64,000 bases of DNA from Streptosporangium sp. NBC_01755 (GTDB lineage Bacteria; Actinomycetota; Actinomycetes; Streptosporangiales; Streptosporangiaceae): positions 1,364,001 to 1,428,000 of the forward strand of contig NZ_CP109131.1 in assembly GCF_035917995.1 (NCBI RefSeq), read 5' to 3'. Positions 43,335-51,237 of the stretch are shown here, piece by piece. Each line of letters starts with the position of its first letter. Position 1 is the stretch's first letter. Below the pieces are notes generated by a model. That model was not told the origin of the DNA. It saw only the letters and a list, made by a program, of their open reading frames with translations, and made no database searches. The position numbers were made by a program, and so were the translations under genes.

Positions 43335-43828
43335 GACTCCCCCTCGGGGGCGTACTCCAGAGCGGGCGACCATCCGCCGGCCACGTCCAACCGCACCCAG
43401 CCGTGCACCCAGTGGCGGACGGGGACGTCGGTGGGGTCGGCGAGGCCGCGGCGGATCTTCCACCCGTTGGCGTACGCCGCTGCGGGGTCCCGCTCGACCA
43501 CGTCGTGACACGCGCGGCACGCGTGAGTGTTGTTGGCCGCGGTGTTCGACCGGGGGTCCTTCGTGCCGCCCATGCCCTTCGCGATCCGATGCGACGGATC
43601 CGTGGCCTGCGCGTTGCCGAGGCACACGATGCCCAGCTCGCACCAGCCGCCGGACCGCTTCGCCAGCAGAGCCATGACCGCGGGCGGCGGACCCGTGCGG
43701 CGGGCGCGCTTCGGCTTCGCTGTGGTCCGCTTGAGCTCGTTCCCGCCCGCTTTCAAACCCTTGCCGCGGGCCATGGGCTTCTTCGCCGTCAGCCTGGTCA
43801 GGCGCTTCAGCGGCTCACCGCGCTTCAC
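43331..43828 (-). CDS. HNH endonuclease-like protein
   Basis: 165 residues, starting MKRGEPLKRLTRLTAKK. A Lys/Arg-rich start is followed by CELGIVCLGNAQATDPSHRIAKGMGG and NTHACRACHDVVE. This gives the H-N-H core with cysteines that clamp the zinc. Phage NinG/HNH proteins of this size act in recombination or packaging. It lies directly below the RecT/YqaJ pair, so a role in DNA processing is plausible. Confidence 0.75.
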   Translation of the reverse strand: MKRGEPLKRLTRLTAKKPMARGKGLKAGGNELKRTTAKPKRARRTGPPPAVMALLAKRSGGWCELGIVCLGNAQATDPSHRIAKGMGGTKDPRSNTAANNTHACRACHDVVERDPAAAYANGWKIRRGLADPTDVPVRHWVHGWVRLDVAGGWSPALEYAPEGES

Positions 43829-44208
43829 GGCTGACCTCCGAGCGTCTTCAGCTCGTCTCGCACGTTCGCTGAGATCGTGCGAGCGGCCTCCATGTCGTCT
43901 CGCCCCGAGTCGATGGCCTTCTTCAACGCGGCCACCTCACGGTCGGCGAGGTCGGCCTTGTAGCGGGCGTCCGCCGCGGCGAGCATCGCGATCTGCCGCC
44001 GCTCATCCATGGGCCGGCCGTCGGCGTTCATGAACGCCCGCGCGAACACCACCTCGGCGTTCGCCCGCGCTTCCGCAGCCTTGGTGTTGAGCTTCTTCAG
44101 CTCCTCGACGCGGTCCCGGCCCTCGCGGCTGATCGCGATGATGATCCCGTTGAGCTGGCCGATGGTGAGGTCAACGGCGGGAAGCTTGCTGTCCCAGTGG
44201 TCGGTCAT
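43825..44208 (-). CDS. Hypothetical helical protein next to recT
   Basis: 127 residues, starting MTDHWDSKLPAVDLTIGQLN. Helical and charged throughout (VEELKKLNTKAAEARANAEVVFARA, ADREVAALKKAIDSGRDDMEAAR), probably a coiled-coil hairpin. It is coupled to RecT upstream and HNH downstream. It may be a recombination accessory, but no homology is seen. Confidence 0.62.
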   Translation of the reverse strand: MTDHWDSKLPAVDLTIGQLNGIIIAISREGRDRVEELKKLNTKAAEARANAEVVFARAFMNADGRPMDERRQIAMLAAADARYKADLADREVAALKKAIDSGRDDMEAARTISANVRDELKTLGGQP

Positions 44209-45038
44209 GACTCACCGCCCAGCGGGACAGTCGTGGGCCATCCGTGCTCGTCGAGATCCACAGGGTCCGCCTCGACGGTGTCGTCATCGATGGACGGCGC
44301 GTCATCGATCGCATCGGGGTCCAGGTCAGTACGGACCGCGCCGTCCCACGCCAGCGCGCGAGCGATCTCCGCGGACTTTGGCATCGTGTCGAACATGTCT
44401 CGGAGCGCGGACTTCTCCGCCATCTCGTCGTAGCTCTTCGCCCAGCCGAACCCGTTCGGGAACTGCGACGACCGGCGCCGTCGCTCCACCGCGGGCCTGT
44501 CCAGGACGGCGAATCCGAACCCGCCGTTGATCAGCCTGAACACGGCGTACCAGTGGCCTTCCGGCTCCCCGCGGTCCTTCTTGTTCGGCTTGTGCAGCAG
44601 GTGCGGGGTGGTGCCGAGGTCGTAGTCGAACTCATCGCCCACCCGGACAGTGGCGGTGGTCAGGTAAGCCGCCAAGGGGTGCTGCCAGAACAGCTTGGCC
44701 ATGCCCTTGTAGCCCAGCTGGAACGTCACCTGCCCCTTGCGCGGGATGAGGAAAGCCTCCTGGGTGGGGCCGGGCTCCATGCCAAGCTGAGCGCAGGTGA
44801 GCACCGCGCCGACGAGCGACTCCGCCGAGCAGGTGAGGAGTTCGGGGGTGGCCCGGCACTGTGTGAGAGCGATCCGCGCCATCCGCTCTGCGGTGACATG
44901 CGCCGGCAGCGCCTTGCTGATCTCCGGGGTCATGCTCTCCAGCAGGTCCTTCACCTTGGCCAGTCGCACGGCCAGCGCGTTCACAGCGGGCCGTTCCTCC
45001 TGCTGGGCCACGGCGTTGGTGATGGTCTGTCCAGCCAC
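44205..45038 (-). CDS. recT: RecT-family single-strand annealing protein
   Basis: 277 residues from GTG 45038. The core has the RecT pattern: LTQCRATPELLTCSAESLVGAVLTCAQLGMEPGP, AFLIPRKGQVTFQLGYKGMAKLF, and VRVGDEFDYDLG...HKP. GHWYAVFRLINGG follows. An acidic C-terminus ends in Asp/Glu-rich repeats, common in the family. It anneals complementary single strands during phage recombination and pairs with the nuclease encoded just upstream. Confidence 0.95.
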   Translation of the reverse strand: MAGQTITNAVAQQEERPAVNALAVRLAKVKDLLESMTPEISKALPAHVTAERMARIALTQCRATPELLTCSAESLVGAVLTCAQLGMEPGPTQEAFLIPRKGQVTFQLGYKGMAKLFWQHPLAAYLTTATVRVGDEFDYDLGTTPHLLHKPNKKDRGEPEGHWYAVFRLINGGFGFAVLDRPAVERRRRSSQFPNGFGWAKSYDEMAEKSALRDMFDTMPKSAEIARALAWDGAVRTDLDPDAIDDAPSIDDDTVEADPVDLDEHGWPTTVPLGGES

Positions 45039-45039
45039 G

Positions 45040-45963
45040 TCAGATGTCCTTCTTCGATCGGGGAGGGTTGAGCTTGTCGACGGTGCACGCCTCGCGGTGA
45101 TGGGCGGGCATCTCGTAGATCGAGCGGGTACACACCCGGCGGCCGTCGGGGTCGAGCACGATGCGGGCGCTGCCCGCCAGCTCGCGCACCTTGTTCTCCG
45201 CGGCGTCCTTGCGTTGCTTCGCCTCGCGGAAAGCCGCATAGGCGTCCCGGTACTCATCGCCCACGCTCTGCGGGACGACGGCCTTCACGCCTTCCTCGAC
45301 GTGCGAGTTGAGGTGCTTGAGCGCATCCCGGGCGGCCTGGCTGCCGTCGACCGGCGGCGGCACACCCTTGGTGAGTCGGTCCATGAAGTCCAGGGCGGCC
45401 AGCCGCATCACTTCCACGTCGGTCTCGTCGTAGTCGATGACGTAGTGGCGGGTCTGCTTGGACTGCAAGAACAGGCACGACAGGTAGGTGCGGCGCACCC
45501 CGAGGGTGTCCATCTGCCACAGCGCCTGAGCCCGGTAATACACCGGAACCTCGTCCGTGCCGGACAGGCCCCACCCGTCGTAGCTACTGGACGTCTTGCC
45601 CTCCCACGCCGCCACCGGGTCCAGGCCGGCGCCGAACCGGCGCACCAACCGGTCAGGGGTCGCCATCTGCCACGGACGCTCAGCCGAGGCGTACAAGCCG
45701 CCCAAGCCGAGCGCGAAATCCGGGTGATCCTCGGCGAACTTGTCCGCCACCCACGACTCCAGGTGTCGGCCAAGCGACATCGAGTCGTTGTCCTCGATCG
45801 GCGGAAGCTCGCCGAGTTTCCGCCAGAACAGGGAGAACTCCGACTCGAACGGCGACAAACCGAGGATGACCGCGATCTCCGAAGCGGTGATGCCCAGCAT
45901 GCGGGCCTCGTGCCACTTCTCGGAGCGGTCCGCGCTGGCCGGCAGAACGAGTCGGCTTCTCAC
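45040..45963 (-). CDS. YqaJ/lambda-exonuclease-type recombinase nuclease
   Basis: 307 residues from GTG 45963. EKWHEARMLGITASEIAVILGLSPF is the YqaJ opening. WQMATPDRLV supplies the active-site Asp, and VAAWEGKTSS supplies E-X-K of the PD-(D/E)XK fold. A helical C-terminal extension (REAKQRKDAAENKVRELAG) may contact RecT. It lies one base from the recT start. Together they form a Red-like system: 5'-3' exonuclease plus annealing protein. Confidence 0.93.
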   Translation of the reverse strand: MRSRLVLPASADRSEKWHEARMLGITASEIAVILGLSPFESEFSLFWRKLGELPPIEDNDSMSLGRHLESWVADKFAEDHPDFALGLGGLYASAERPWQMATPDRLVRRFGAGLDPVAAWEGKTSSSYDGWGLSGTDEVPVYYRAQALWQMDTLGVRRTYLSCLFLQSKQTRHYVIDYDETDVEVMRLAALDFMDRLTKGVPPPVDGSQAARDALKHLNSHVEEGVKAVVPQSVGDEYRDAYAAFREAKQRKDAAENKVRELAGSARIVLDPDGRRVCTRSIYEMPAHHREACTVDKLNPPRSKKDI

Positions 45964-46112
45964 GTGCGCTTCTCCTGCTCGTACTCGAATTCGTCTTGCG
46001 GTGTCATCTCGTCCTCGGCGGGGTTCCATGGGTCACGAGGGACAGGCGCGGGGTACGGCTCTTCGTTCAGCCGGGCGAGGTAGGCGCTCATCGCGTCTTC
46101 GTCGTGATTCAT
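45960..46112 (-). CDS. 50-residue acidic protein
   Basis: ATG 46112 overlaps the stop of the MerR/BldC-like gene (ATGA) and its own stop overlaps the nuclease start. The peptide begins MNHDEDAMSAYLARLNEEPY and is acidic to the end. It may be a modulator of the recombinases, but this cannot be shown. Too short for motif search by eye. Confidence 0.5.
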   Translation of the reverse strand: MNHDEDAMSAYLARLNEEPYPAPVPRDPWNPAEDEMTPQDEFEYEQEKRT

Positions 46113-46525
46113 GCCGCCCCCTGGTGGAGGCGGCGAACGAGCCGGTTACGGCCGGTCGCGATGACCTTGGCGTGGCCGTGGGCTGCGACGTCCTGCCAGC
46201 GGACGTGCATCCTGTTGCGCCCGCTCGGGGTGACGTCGAGCACCCGGACGGGGCCGCCGTCGCGCCACTCCGGGCAGGACACGATGTCGCCTGCGTGGAG
46301 GCGGCAGGTGAGGGTCGTCTCCCGCAGGAACGTCTCGACGTCGTCGCGGGTGAAGCGGCGATGCCCTCCGCCGGTCAGTGTCGACGCCGTGATCAGTCCG
46401 AGGGTCTGCCAGCGGGCAACCCGGCGCGGGGTGACCCTCAGCAGGGCGGCGACCCCGCCGGAGCGCAGATGCGTCACACCCTGCGGCCAGGAGACCGTGG
46501 CGGGAAGGACAGCGGGGGCGCCCAC
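46109..46525 (-). CDS. BldC/MerR-like DNA-binding protein
   Basis: 138 residues from GTG 46525 (TAGTG overlap). LRSGGVAALLRVTPRRVARWQTLGLITASTLTGGGHRRFTRDDVETFL is a MerR-type winged helix as in BldC/excisionases. The C-terminal 65 residues form an added beta-rich domain (GDIVSCPEWRDGGPVRVLDVTPSG). It is a fused or extended regulator. A single HTH protein with a beta domain is common in actinophages. Confidence 0.8.
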   Translation of the reverse strand: MGAPAVLPATVSWPQGVTHLRSGGVAALLRVTPRRVARWQTLGLITASTLTGGGHRRFTRDDVETFLRETTLTCRLHAGDIVSCPEWRDGGPVRVLDVTPSGRNRMHVRWQDVAAHGHAKVIATGRNRLVRRLHQGAA

Positions 46526-47166
46526 TACTGCTCACCGCCCTGCGGAGCGGCGGCCCTCGCCTGGTCGTACTGGGAGATGCCCCACACGATCCCGTGGAGA
46601 GCCCACAAGAACCACCAGTGGTAGTCCTTGAACTCCCACTCCCCGGTGTCCTGGAAGCGGAAAGGCTCCTCGGTATCGTCGCCAAGCCAGAACTCGAAGG
46701 CGTCCACAGCGGCGCGCGCGTCGTGCTCGTACTCGGTGTTGTAACTGGCGAAGAAGTCGTTGACCGTCTCGTCCCACGCCTTGGTGACCCCAGGCCAGTC
46801 GGCCTCAGCCTCCTTGAGCTCCTCGGCGACCTGCTGGTCGAACAGCTCCTTCGAGTACTTCATGACGCTGTCGCGGTCGCTGGTGAGCTTCTCAGCCCAG
46901 TAGACCGCGTCGATGTGGAGCGACCCGTCCGACCAGAGGCCGGAGCGGAAGAACTCGAACATGTCGTCGGTACGGCTGAACACGAAGCTTTCGCCGTCAC
47001 CCCGGAAGATCAGGGCGTGCGGAACGGTGATCAAGTCGAACCAGTAACGACCATGCTTCGGGCTCTTGAACCGCAGGTGCCGGTACAGGCCGTCGTCGTG
47101 CTTGATCTCCATGACGTGGGTGGCGGTCTCGCGCTTGAAACGCTCCGCGATCTCCGTCTCAGACAT
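46525..47166 (-). CDS. Hypothetical Trp/Tyr-rich protein
   Basis: 213 residues, starting MSETEIAERFKRETATHVMEI. Beta strands and a helical C-terminal part with many Trp, Phe and acidic residues (DYHWWFLWALHGIVWGISQYDQARA). It looks like a conserved phage protein that may bind a ligand. No domain is recognised. It is coupled on both sides. Confidence 0.62.
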   Translation of the reverse strand: MSETEIAERFKRETATHVMEIKHDDGLYRHLRFKSPKHGRYWFDLITVPHALIFRGDGESFVFSRTDDMFEFFRSGLWSDGSLHIDAVYWAEKLTSDRDSVMKYSKELFDQQVAEELKEAEADWPGVTKAWDETVNDFFASYNTEYEHDARAAVDAFEFWLGDDTEEPFRFQDTGEWEFKDYHWWFLWALHGIVWGISQYDQARAAAPQGGEQ

Positions 47167-47581
47167 GCGCGGGCTCCTCGGTCTGCTCAGGAAGGGAAAA
47201 GGCGCCCTCGACGCGGACGCCTGTAGCGGTCCACCGGGGTTTGCCGTAGTAGGTGAGCGCCTCGTACTGCACGTAGACCACCGGGTGGGTCTTCAGCTCG
47301 CGGGCGGCGGCGTGCCAGGCGTCCCGGTCCAGGCGGTGACGCCCGTTCCGGACCCCGGCGAGGGACCCGTACCAGCCGACGTTCCACCCCCACCCGATCG
47401 CGGAGTTGTCGCCGGGAACCACCACGTAGTACGGGGCGTCGGGAAAGCCGGGCGTGTACTCGCGGGTCCCGTCCGGGTGGTGCACGCGGGCCAGCGACCC
47501 CGGCGGCAGATGGATCACAGCCACCTCAACCGCCGACGGGCGGGCCTCCACGACGAGGCTGGACACGGTCAGGGCGCTCAC
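47159..47581 (-). CDS. Hypothetical beta-rich protein
   Basis: 140 residues from GTG 47581. Strands (AVEVAVIHLPPGSLARVHHPD, YYVVVPGDNSAIGWGWNVGWYG) suggest a beta fold with Gly/Trp repeats. The end is acidic. It overlaps both neighbours. Function unknown. Confidence 0.6.
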   Translation of the reverse strand: MSALTVSSLVVEARPSAVEVAVIHLPPGSLARVHHPDGTREYTPGFPDAPYYVVVPGDNSAIGWGWNVGWYGSLAGVRNGRHRLDRDAWHAAARELKTHPVVYVQYEALTYYGKPRWTATGVRVEGAFSLPEQTEEPAHV

Positions 47582-47832
47582 GCGACCACCCGCGCCTCAG
47601 CCTCATCGAGCAGCTTGCGCCCCTCGTTCCACGCGGCGCGGGCATCGGCGTCCCACATCTCGTTGGCGGCGGTGATCACCGCCTGCTCCGAGGTCAGCTC
47701 AGGCTGCCGGCGAGCGAGCACAGCGGCGGCCATGATGACGCGGTCATGCGGCACGTCACCTAGGTAGACGAGCACCTGAGCGACCGCAGCCAAGACACGG
47801 TCAGCGGGTTGCGGGGCGGCTTCGGTCCTCAT
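47578..47832 (-). CDS. Hypothetical helical protein
   Basis: 84 residues from ATG 47832 (ATGA overlap). Helices RVLAAVAQVLVYLGD and AVLARRQPELTSEQAVITAANEMWDADARAAWNE. A small all-alpha protein of unknown function. The longer frame in this phase is a shadow. Confidence 0.58.
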   Translation of the reverse strand: MRTEAAPQPADRVLAAVAQVLVYLGDVPHDRVIMAAAVLARRQPELTSEQAVITAANEMWDADARAAWNEGRKLLDEAEARVVA

Positions 47833-48143
47833 GCCTGCTCCTCGTTGGTCTGCTCGGCGCGGTATTCGGCCTCGGTGGCGTCGCGCACGGTCGGGATGGC
47901 CGGTAGCGGGAGGGTGCGGACCCGCCGCAGCCAGGAGCAGATCGTGGCGACGACGGACGGCTGTCCTCCGGCGAGCCAGCGCAGGATCTCGCGGTCGTAA
48001 GCGCCGAACTCCATCTCCATGCCGTCCAGCTCGCGCAGCAGGGCGGTGCGGCACGCGGCGGTCAGGGACTCGCCGGGGGCGGTGCGGATCGCGTCCCACG
48101 GCTCGGCCTCGATCGGGCCGGTGGGGATGTTGATCTCAGCCAC
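47829..48143 (-). CDS. Hypothetical protein
   Basis: 104 residues from GTG 48143. 'EPWDAIRTAPGESLTAACRTALLRELDGMEMEFGAYDREILRWLAGGQPSVVATICSWLRRV' in outline: helical, with the alternating acid/Trp composition seen throughout this operon. It is related in style to 48136 and 47578. No motif. Confidence 0.58.
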   Translation of the reverse strand: MAEINIPTGPIEAEPWDAIRTAPGESLTAACRTALLRELDGMEMEFGAYDREILRWLAGGQPSVVATICSWLRRVRTLPLPAIPTVRDATEAEYRAEQTNEEQA

Positions 48144-48477
48144 GGGTCACCGCCGGGACCTGCTCGGCGTTGGTGACGCGCATCTGCGCGACCATCTCCG
48201 TGCGGGCGAACACGCTGCTCCAGCGGTCCAGCGCCTTGGGGTCCTCACCCAGCGCGCTACGGTGTGCGGTCAGCGCGTCCAGGGCGTCGCATGCCAGGTG
48301 GTAGGCGGCGGACCGGTCGCCGGGCAGCACCCGGTCAGCGGCCTCGATGACCACGCGGGTGACGTCCACCGACGTCACCCGGGGCGCCGGGTACGTCTTC
48401 TCCAGCAGGTCGGCGGCGGCGGCCAGGACCTGGCGGGCGGCCAGCATCGTGACGGCCTCCAGGGCGGGAGCGCTCAC
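48136..48477 (-). CDS. Hypothetical helical protein
   Basis: 113 residues from GTG 48477 (GTGA overlap). VSAPALEAVTMLAARQVLAAAADLLEKTYPAP is followed by VVIEAADRVLPGDRSAAYHLACDALDAL. An all-alpha, Ala-rich protein. It may be a paralog of the gene at 47578, since both share 'A..VL....dvp.DR...aA..la'. Function unknown. Confidence 0.58.
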   Translation of the reverse strand: MSAPALEAVTMLAARQVLAAAADLLEKTYPAPRVTSVDVTRVVIEAADRVLPGDRSAAYHLACDALDALTAHRSALGEDPKALDRWSSVFARTEMVAQMRVTNAEQVPAVTRG

Positions 48478-48875
48478 GACTGGCCCCCGTCCTGGGACTC
48501 GGCCAGCAGCGCCGTCAGCGGGGCGATGGCCACCTCGGGCCGCACATCGTTGCCGTCGACCACGCCCCACAGCTCCGTGATGGGCAGGTCGCCGTCGTCG
48601 GTCGCCGGGTACCAGAGCCACTGGTCCGGCTCGCTGCCGAGCGACGCCGCTCCCAGGCGCTCGGCGACCGCGACCGCGCGGCCCTCGTAGGACACCGGCA
48701 GGATCGGCTGCCAGCTGGTGACGTCGCCGTACACGGGCGTCCCGCCCGGCGTCGTCCGGATCTGCTCGCGGTGGCCCACCAGGACGACCCACGCCAGCGG
48801 CAGGGTCGTGCCCTCGGGCACGAGCAGGTCGAGCATGAGGCGCGGCAGGCGCACCGTGATCGGGGAGTCGCTCAT
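48474..48875 (-). CDS. Hypothetical protein
   Basis: 133 residues, starting MSDSPITVRLPRLMLDLLVPEG. Beta-rich opening strands (LPLAWVVLVGHREQIRTTP, YGDVTSWQPILPVSYEG), then a mixed part with WLWYP. The end is Asp/Gly-rich. It is coupled to both neighbours. No family recognised. Confidence 0.58.
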   Translation of the reverse strand: MSDSPITVRLPRLMLDLLVPEGTTLPLAWVVLVGHREQIRTTPGGTPVYGDVTSWQPILPVSYEGRAVAVAERLGAASLGSEPDQWLWYPATDDGDLPITELWGVVDGNDVRPEVAIAPLTALLAESQDGGQS

Positions 48876-49345
48876 CCCGTCACCCCGTGCCGCTCAGCGA
48901 GCGTGGCCCGCAGCTGCGAGAGCGCATCCCGGCCCGCCTTCGTCTGATACGCCCCGTCCGGGCCGGGGACCTGCCCGGAGTCGATCAGCGCGTCCAGCTC
49001 CGCCTCCGACGGCGGGGTCTGCCCGAACTCCAGGTCCGCGATCGCGGTGTCCGACGCCTCGAAGTGGTTCCTCGCCGAGGCGCAGACGAGAGCCGTGTCG
49101 TGGACGACGTCCCTCGCCTCCTCGGCGCGCGGCCCGTCCTCGGCGAGGTCGAACGACACCATCAGCGCGGTGTCGAACACGTGCTGCATGGTCTCCCGCA
49201 GGTGGTCGAGCACGATGCGCCGCTCCGCGGGCTCGATCTTCAGCGTCGTGAGCCGCTTCGCGATCGCGGCCAGCTCCGCCGCCGTCATCACGGCGACCGA
49301 CGGGGACTCCGTCGTAGGTGGCGGGGTGGGTGGGATGATGGTCAT
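48872..49345 (-). CDS. Hypothetical helical protein, first gene of the early series
   Basis: 157 residues from ATG 49345. A Pro/Thr-rich opening is followed by helices (AAELAAIAKRLTTLKIEPAERRIVLDHLRETMQHVFDTALMV in outline). It is the most upstream gene of the coupled run 48872-43194 and lies 79 bp from the excisionase-like gene. A promoter should lie in 49346-49424 or further right. I see no clear box. Function unknown. Confidence 0.6.
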   Translation of the reverse strand: MTIIPPTPPPTTESPSVAVMTAAELAAIAKRLTTLKIEPAERRIVLDHLRETMQHVFDTALMVSFDLAEDGPRAEEARDVVHDTALVCASARNHFEASDTAIADLEFGQTPPSEAELDALIDSGQVPGPDGAYQTKAGRDALSQLRATLAERHGVTG

Positions 49346-49424
49346 CGAGACCCTTGTCCTTTCACAGGAGGGATGGGGATCAGCGAGGCCCTGTCCGGTC
49401 GCAACGGCTGGGCCTCGCGGCATG

Positions 49425-49760
49425 TCAAGAGCCGGTGCGGCGGAGCCGATGCAGTGGGAGGCCGCGGTCGCGCAGCGGCGCATTACCAGCCGGAATCGGC
49501 AGCGGAGCCCGGGGCGCTCGGGCGCGGCGTTGCGGCGCCGGAGCCGTCGGCGCGGGGGCGGCGGGCTGCGCGGGTTCGGGCCGGCGCTCGTGCATCTGGA
49601 GGATCTCGGCGACGTGCTGCTCGGTGAACGCGTACTGGCCGCCGATCAGCAGGTGAGGGATTTTCCTGGTCCGGCACTGCGCTTCGATCCAGCTCACCTT
49701 GCAGTTCTCGCCGAGGAGCTCGGCGAGTTGGTGCTTGTTGATGAGGATCGGCTCGGCCAT
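49425..49760 (-). CDS. Excisionase-like HTH protein
   Basis: 111 residues from ATG 49760 (TGATG overlap). ILINKHQLAELLGENCKVSWIEAQCRTRKIPHLLIGGQYAFTEQHVAEIL is an excisionase-type winged helix: HTH, then a KIP-h-hhGg-Y-hF wing. The C-terminal half is Pro/Ala/Arg-rich and likely disordered. Together with the gene at 49760 it should assist integrase in excision. Confidence 0.75.
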   Translation of the reverse strand: MAEPILINKHQLAELLGENCKVSWIEAQCRTRKIPHLLIGGQYAFTEQHVAEILQMHERRPEPAQPAAPAPTAPAPQRRARAPRAPLPIPAGNAPLRDRGLPLHRLRRTGS

Positions 49761-49993
49761 CAGGCGCTCTTGCGGACGCGCTGAACGGTTGAGGCATTGA
49801 TCGCGTCGAGGTTCGCCCTGCTGAAAAAGTAGCGGCGACCAATCTTGTGATGGTCAATCTCCCGCTTGCGGGCCTTGTCGAGCAGCCAGAAATGGGAGAA
49901 GAGGACGAGCTCCGCGGCCTCCTTGGGCGTGTAGAGCAGCTCTTTGGGGGGGGACTCTGTAGAGGTCTCTGAGTTGTGAGGTGCTTCGTGCAT
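49760..49993 (-). CDS. Excisionase-like HTH protein
   Basis: 77 residues, starting MHEAPHNSETSTESPPKELL. YTPKEAAELVLFSHFWLLDKARKREIDHHKIGRRYFFSRANLDAI is the HTH_17/excisionase pattern (TPkEAAe.L...WL...ar.geI.h.kiGrr..Fs...l). It is divergent from the repressor-like gene at 50179, across a region of palindromes. This is the expected place for xis. Confidence 0.78.
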   Translation of the reverse strand: MHEAPHNSETSTESPPKELLYTPKEAAELVLFSHFWLLDKARKREIDHHKIGRRYFFSRANLDAINASTVQRVRKSA

Positions 49994-50178
49994 GGTCAGG
50001 AAGTTACTACTTTTGAGTAGTTAGCGCAATGCAAAACTAGTTCCAACTTCACTTGACTGCGTTCCGCAACGTAGAACTACGAAGAACTCGTCAAAACCAC
50101 GATGGGCGTCTACAGTCGGATCGACAGAGCGACAGGGAGACCGAGCGATCTCCCCGCCGACAGGAGATCCGGCCCACC
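49994..50178. promoter_or_regulatory. Second divergent switch region
   Basis: AT-rich for this genome. An inverted repeat ACTACT-TTTG-AGTAGT lies at 50006-50021, and a perfect palindrome CGTAGAACTACG at 50070-50081. TTGACT (50053-50058) is a good rightward -35, and the palindrome covers the place where its -10 would be. The half-site GTAGT/ACTAC occurs in both. This is probably where the repressor at 50179 controls itself and the excisionase-like genes. Confidence 0.6.
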
Positions 50179-50685
50179 ATGGACGAGAAACCCCGCACGC
50201 CCGAGGATCGGGCGCGCCTCGCCCGCGAGGTCAAGCGCCGCCGCCAGCAATTGGGGTTGACCCAAACTCAACTGGTCGCGGTCGGCGGCCCCTCGGTCAG
50301 CCTCATCAGCAAGATCGAAAGCCGAAAGCCTGGACCCTACGACGGCATGAGCATCCTGCGCCTGGAGCGGGCGCTCCAATGGCAGGAGGGCAGCATTGAC
50401 GCCGTCCTGGACGGCGGCAGCCCAACTTCAGTCAATGCATCGTCCGTAATTACGCCAGAAACGGCGACCACTAAGGCCGTAATTCCCCAGCCAGCCGTAA
50501 CCGCAATCTCGGCCCCCAAATCTCCGAGCGAATCAGCGATGGAGGATACACTTTTAAGTCACCTAGAGGCCATGGCACGCCAGCAAGCCGAACTCATGGA
50601 AGAGATCAAAGGGCTGCGTAAACAGGTCGAGGATCTTCAAAGGATACGCGACCAGCAGGATCCCGGCAATCGTGCGTCCGCCTGA
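50179..50685 (+). CDS. XRE-family repressor-like protein
   Basis: 168 residues from ATG 50179, with AGGAG 11 bases upstream. Residues 15-75 are an XRE domain (LAREVKRRRQQLGLTQTQLVAVGGPSVSLISKIESRKPG, then ILRLERALQWQEGSID). A Ser/Thr/Pro linker follows, then a C-terminal coiled coil (LLSHLEAMARQQAELMEEIKGLRKQVEDLQ). It is divergent from the excisionase-like genes. It is likely an immunity or integration repressor. Confidence 0.8.
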   Translation: MDEKPRTPEDRARLAREVKRRRQQLGLTQTQLVAVGGPSVSLISKIESRKPGPYDGMSILRLERALQWQEGSIDAVLDGGSPTSVNASSVITPETATTKAVIPQPAVTAISAPKSPSESAMEDTLLSHLEAMARQQAELMEEIKGLRKQVEDLQRIRDQQDPGNRASA

Positions 50686-50829
50686 GGTATCCACGGCAAC
50701 CGCATTTTGGGTATGTAAGGGTGCACTAAGCGGACAACAGTAACGGGACGGTCACAAACGCTTAGGCAGGTGGTGAAAATTTGAACTATCCCGTTTTATA
50801 GGGAGACCAAAATCCCTTGTGGCGAGGGT
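50686..50829 (+). promoter_or_regulatory. 144-bp intergenic stretch with promoter-like AT-rich end
   Basis: No gene is seen. Near the end, TTGAAC and TATAGG lie too close for a standard pair, but the sequence around 50775-50800 (AATTTGAACTATCCCGTTTTATAGGG) is the most AT-rich of the neighbourhood. It could carry the promoter of the 50830-53658 unit. Assignment is weak. Confidence 0.35.
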
Positions 50830-51237
50830 ATGAACTTGCGCTTTCTGCGCATCGGCAGGAGGTGGAGCGTGCCATTCCCCGGCCCAGGCCCAGACCTAGA
50901 CCTCACCCGACTCATAGACCGTGCCCTGACCGCAGCGGCTAACAGCACCATGGCCGACATCCACGCCGCCGCCGCGGCGATGGAACAGCGAGGCCGAGCG
51001 CTCCTCGCAGTGCGCTCAGCCCTGCGCCACGAACTCGACTGCTTAACCCCGCCGCCACCAGAACTCATAGCCGCGCTCCGCCGCCCCCGCGGAGCCCCCT
51101 GCCTTGTCCGTCTCGCCATCTACGGGCGGCGAGCACGGGTAGTCGTGCACCCGATCGGCGGCTCCTCTCCCATTCGCGAGGCGGCGGTGTGGCAGTCGAT
51201 CACCATGTATTTCCGTGACCGGGGCATGGCCGCGTGA
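50830..51237 (+). CDS. Hypothetical protein upstream of integrase
   Basis: 135 residues from ATG 50830. A Pro-rich lead is followed by a helical region (LTRLIDRALTAAANSTMADIHAAAAAMEQRGRALLAVRSALRHELD in outline) and a basic beta segment (CLVRLAIYGRRARVVVHPIG). The end overlaps the next gene (GTGA). It may be a small DNA-binding protein, but no HTH is clear. Confidence 0.58.
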   Translation: MNLRFLRIGRRWSVPFPGPGPDLDLTRLIDRALTAAANSTMADIHAAAAAMEQRGRALLAVRSALRHELDCLTPPPPELIAALRRPRGAPCLVRLAIYGRRARVVVHPIGGSSPIREAAVWQSITMYFRDRGMAA

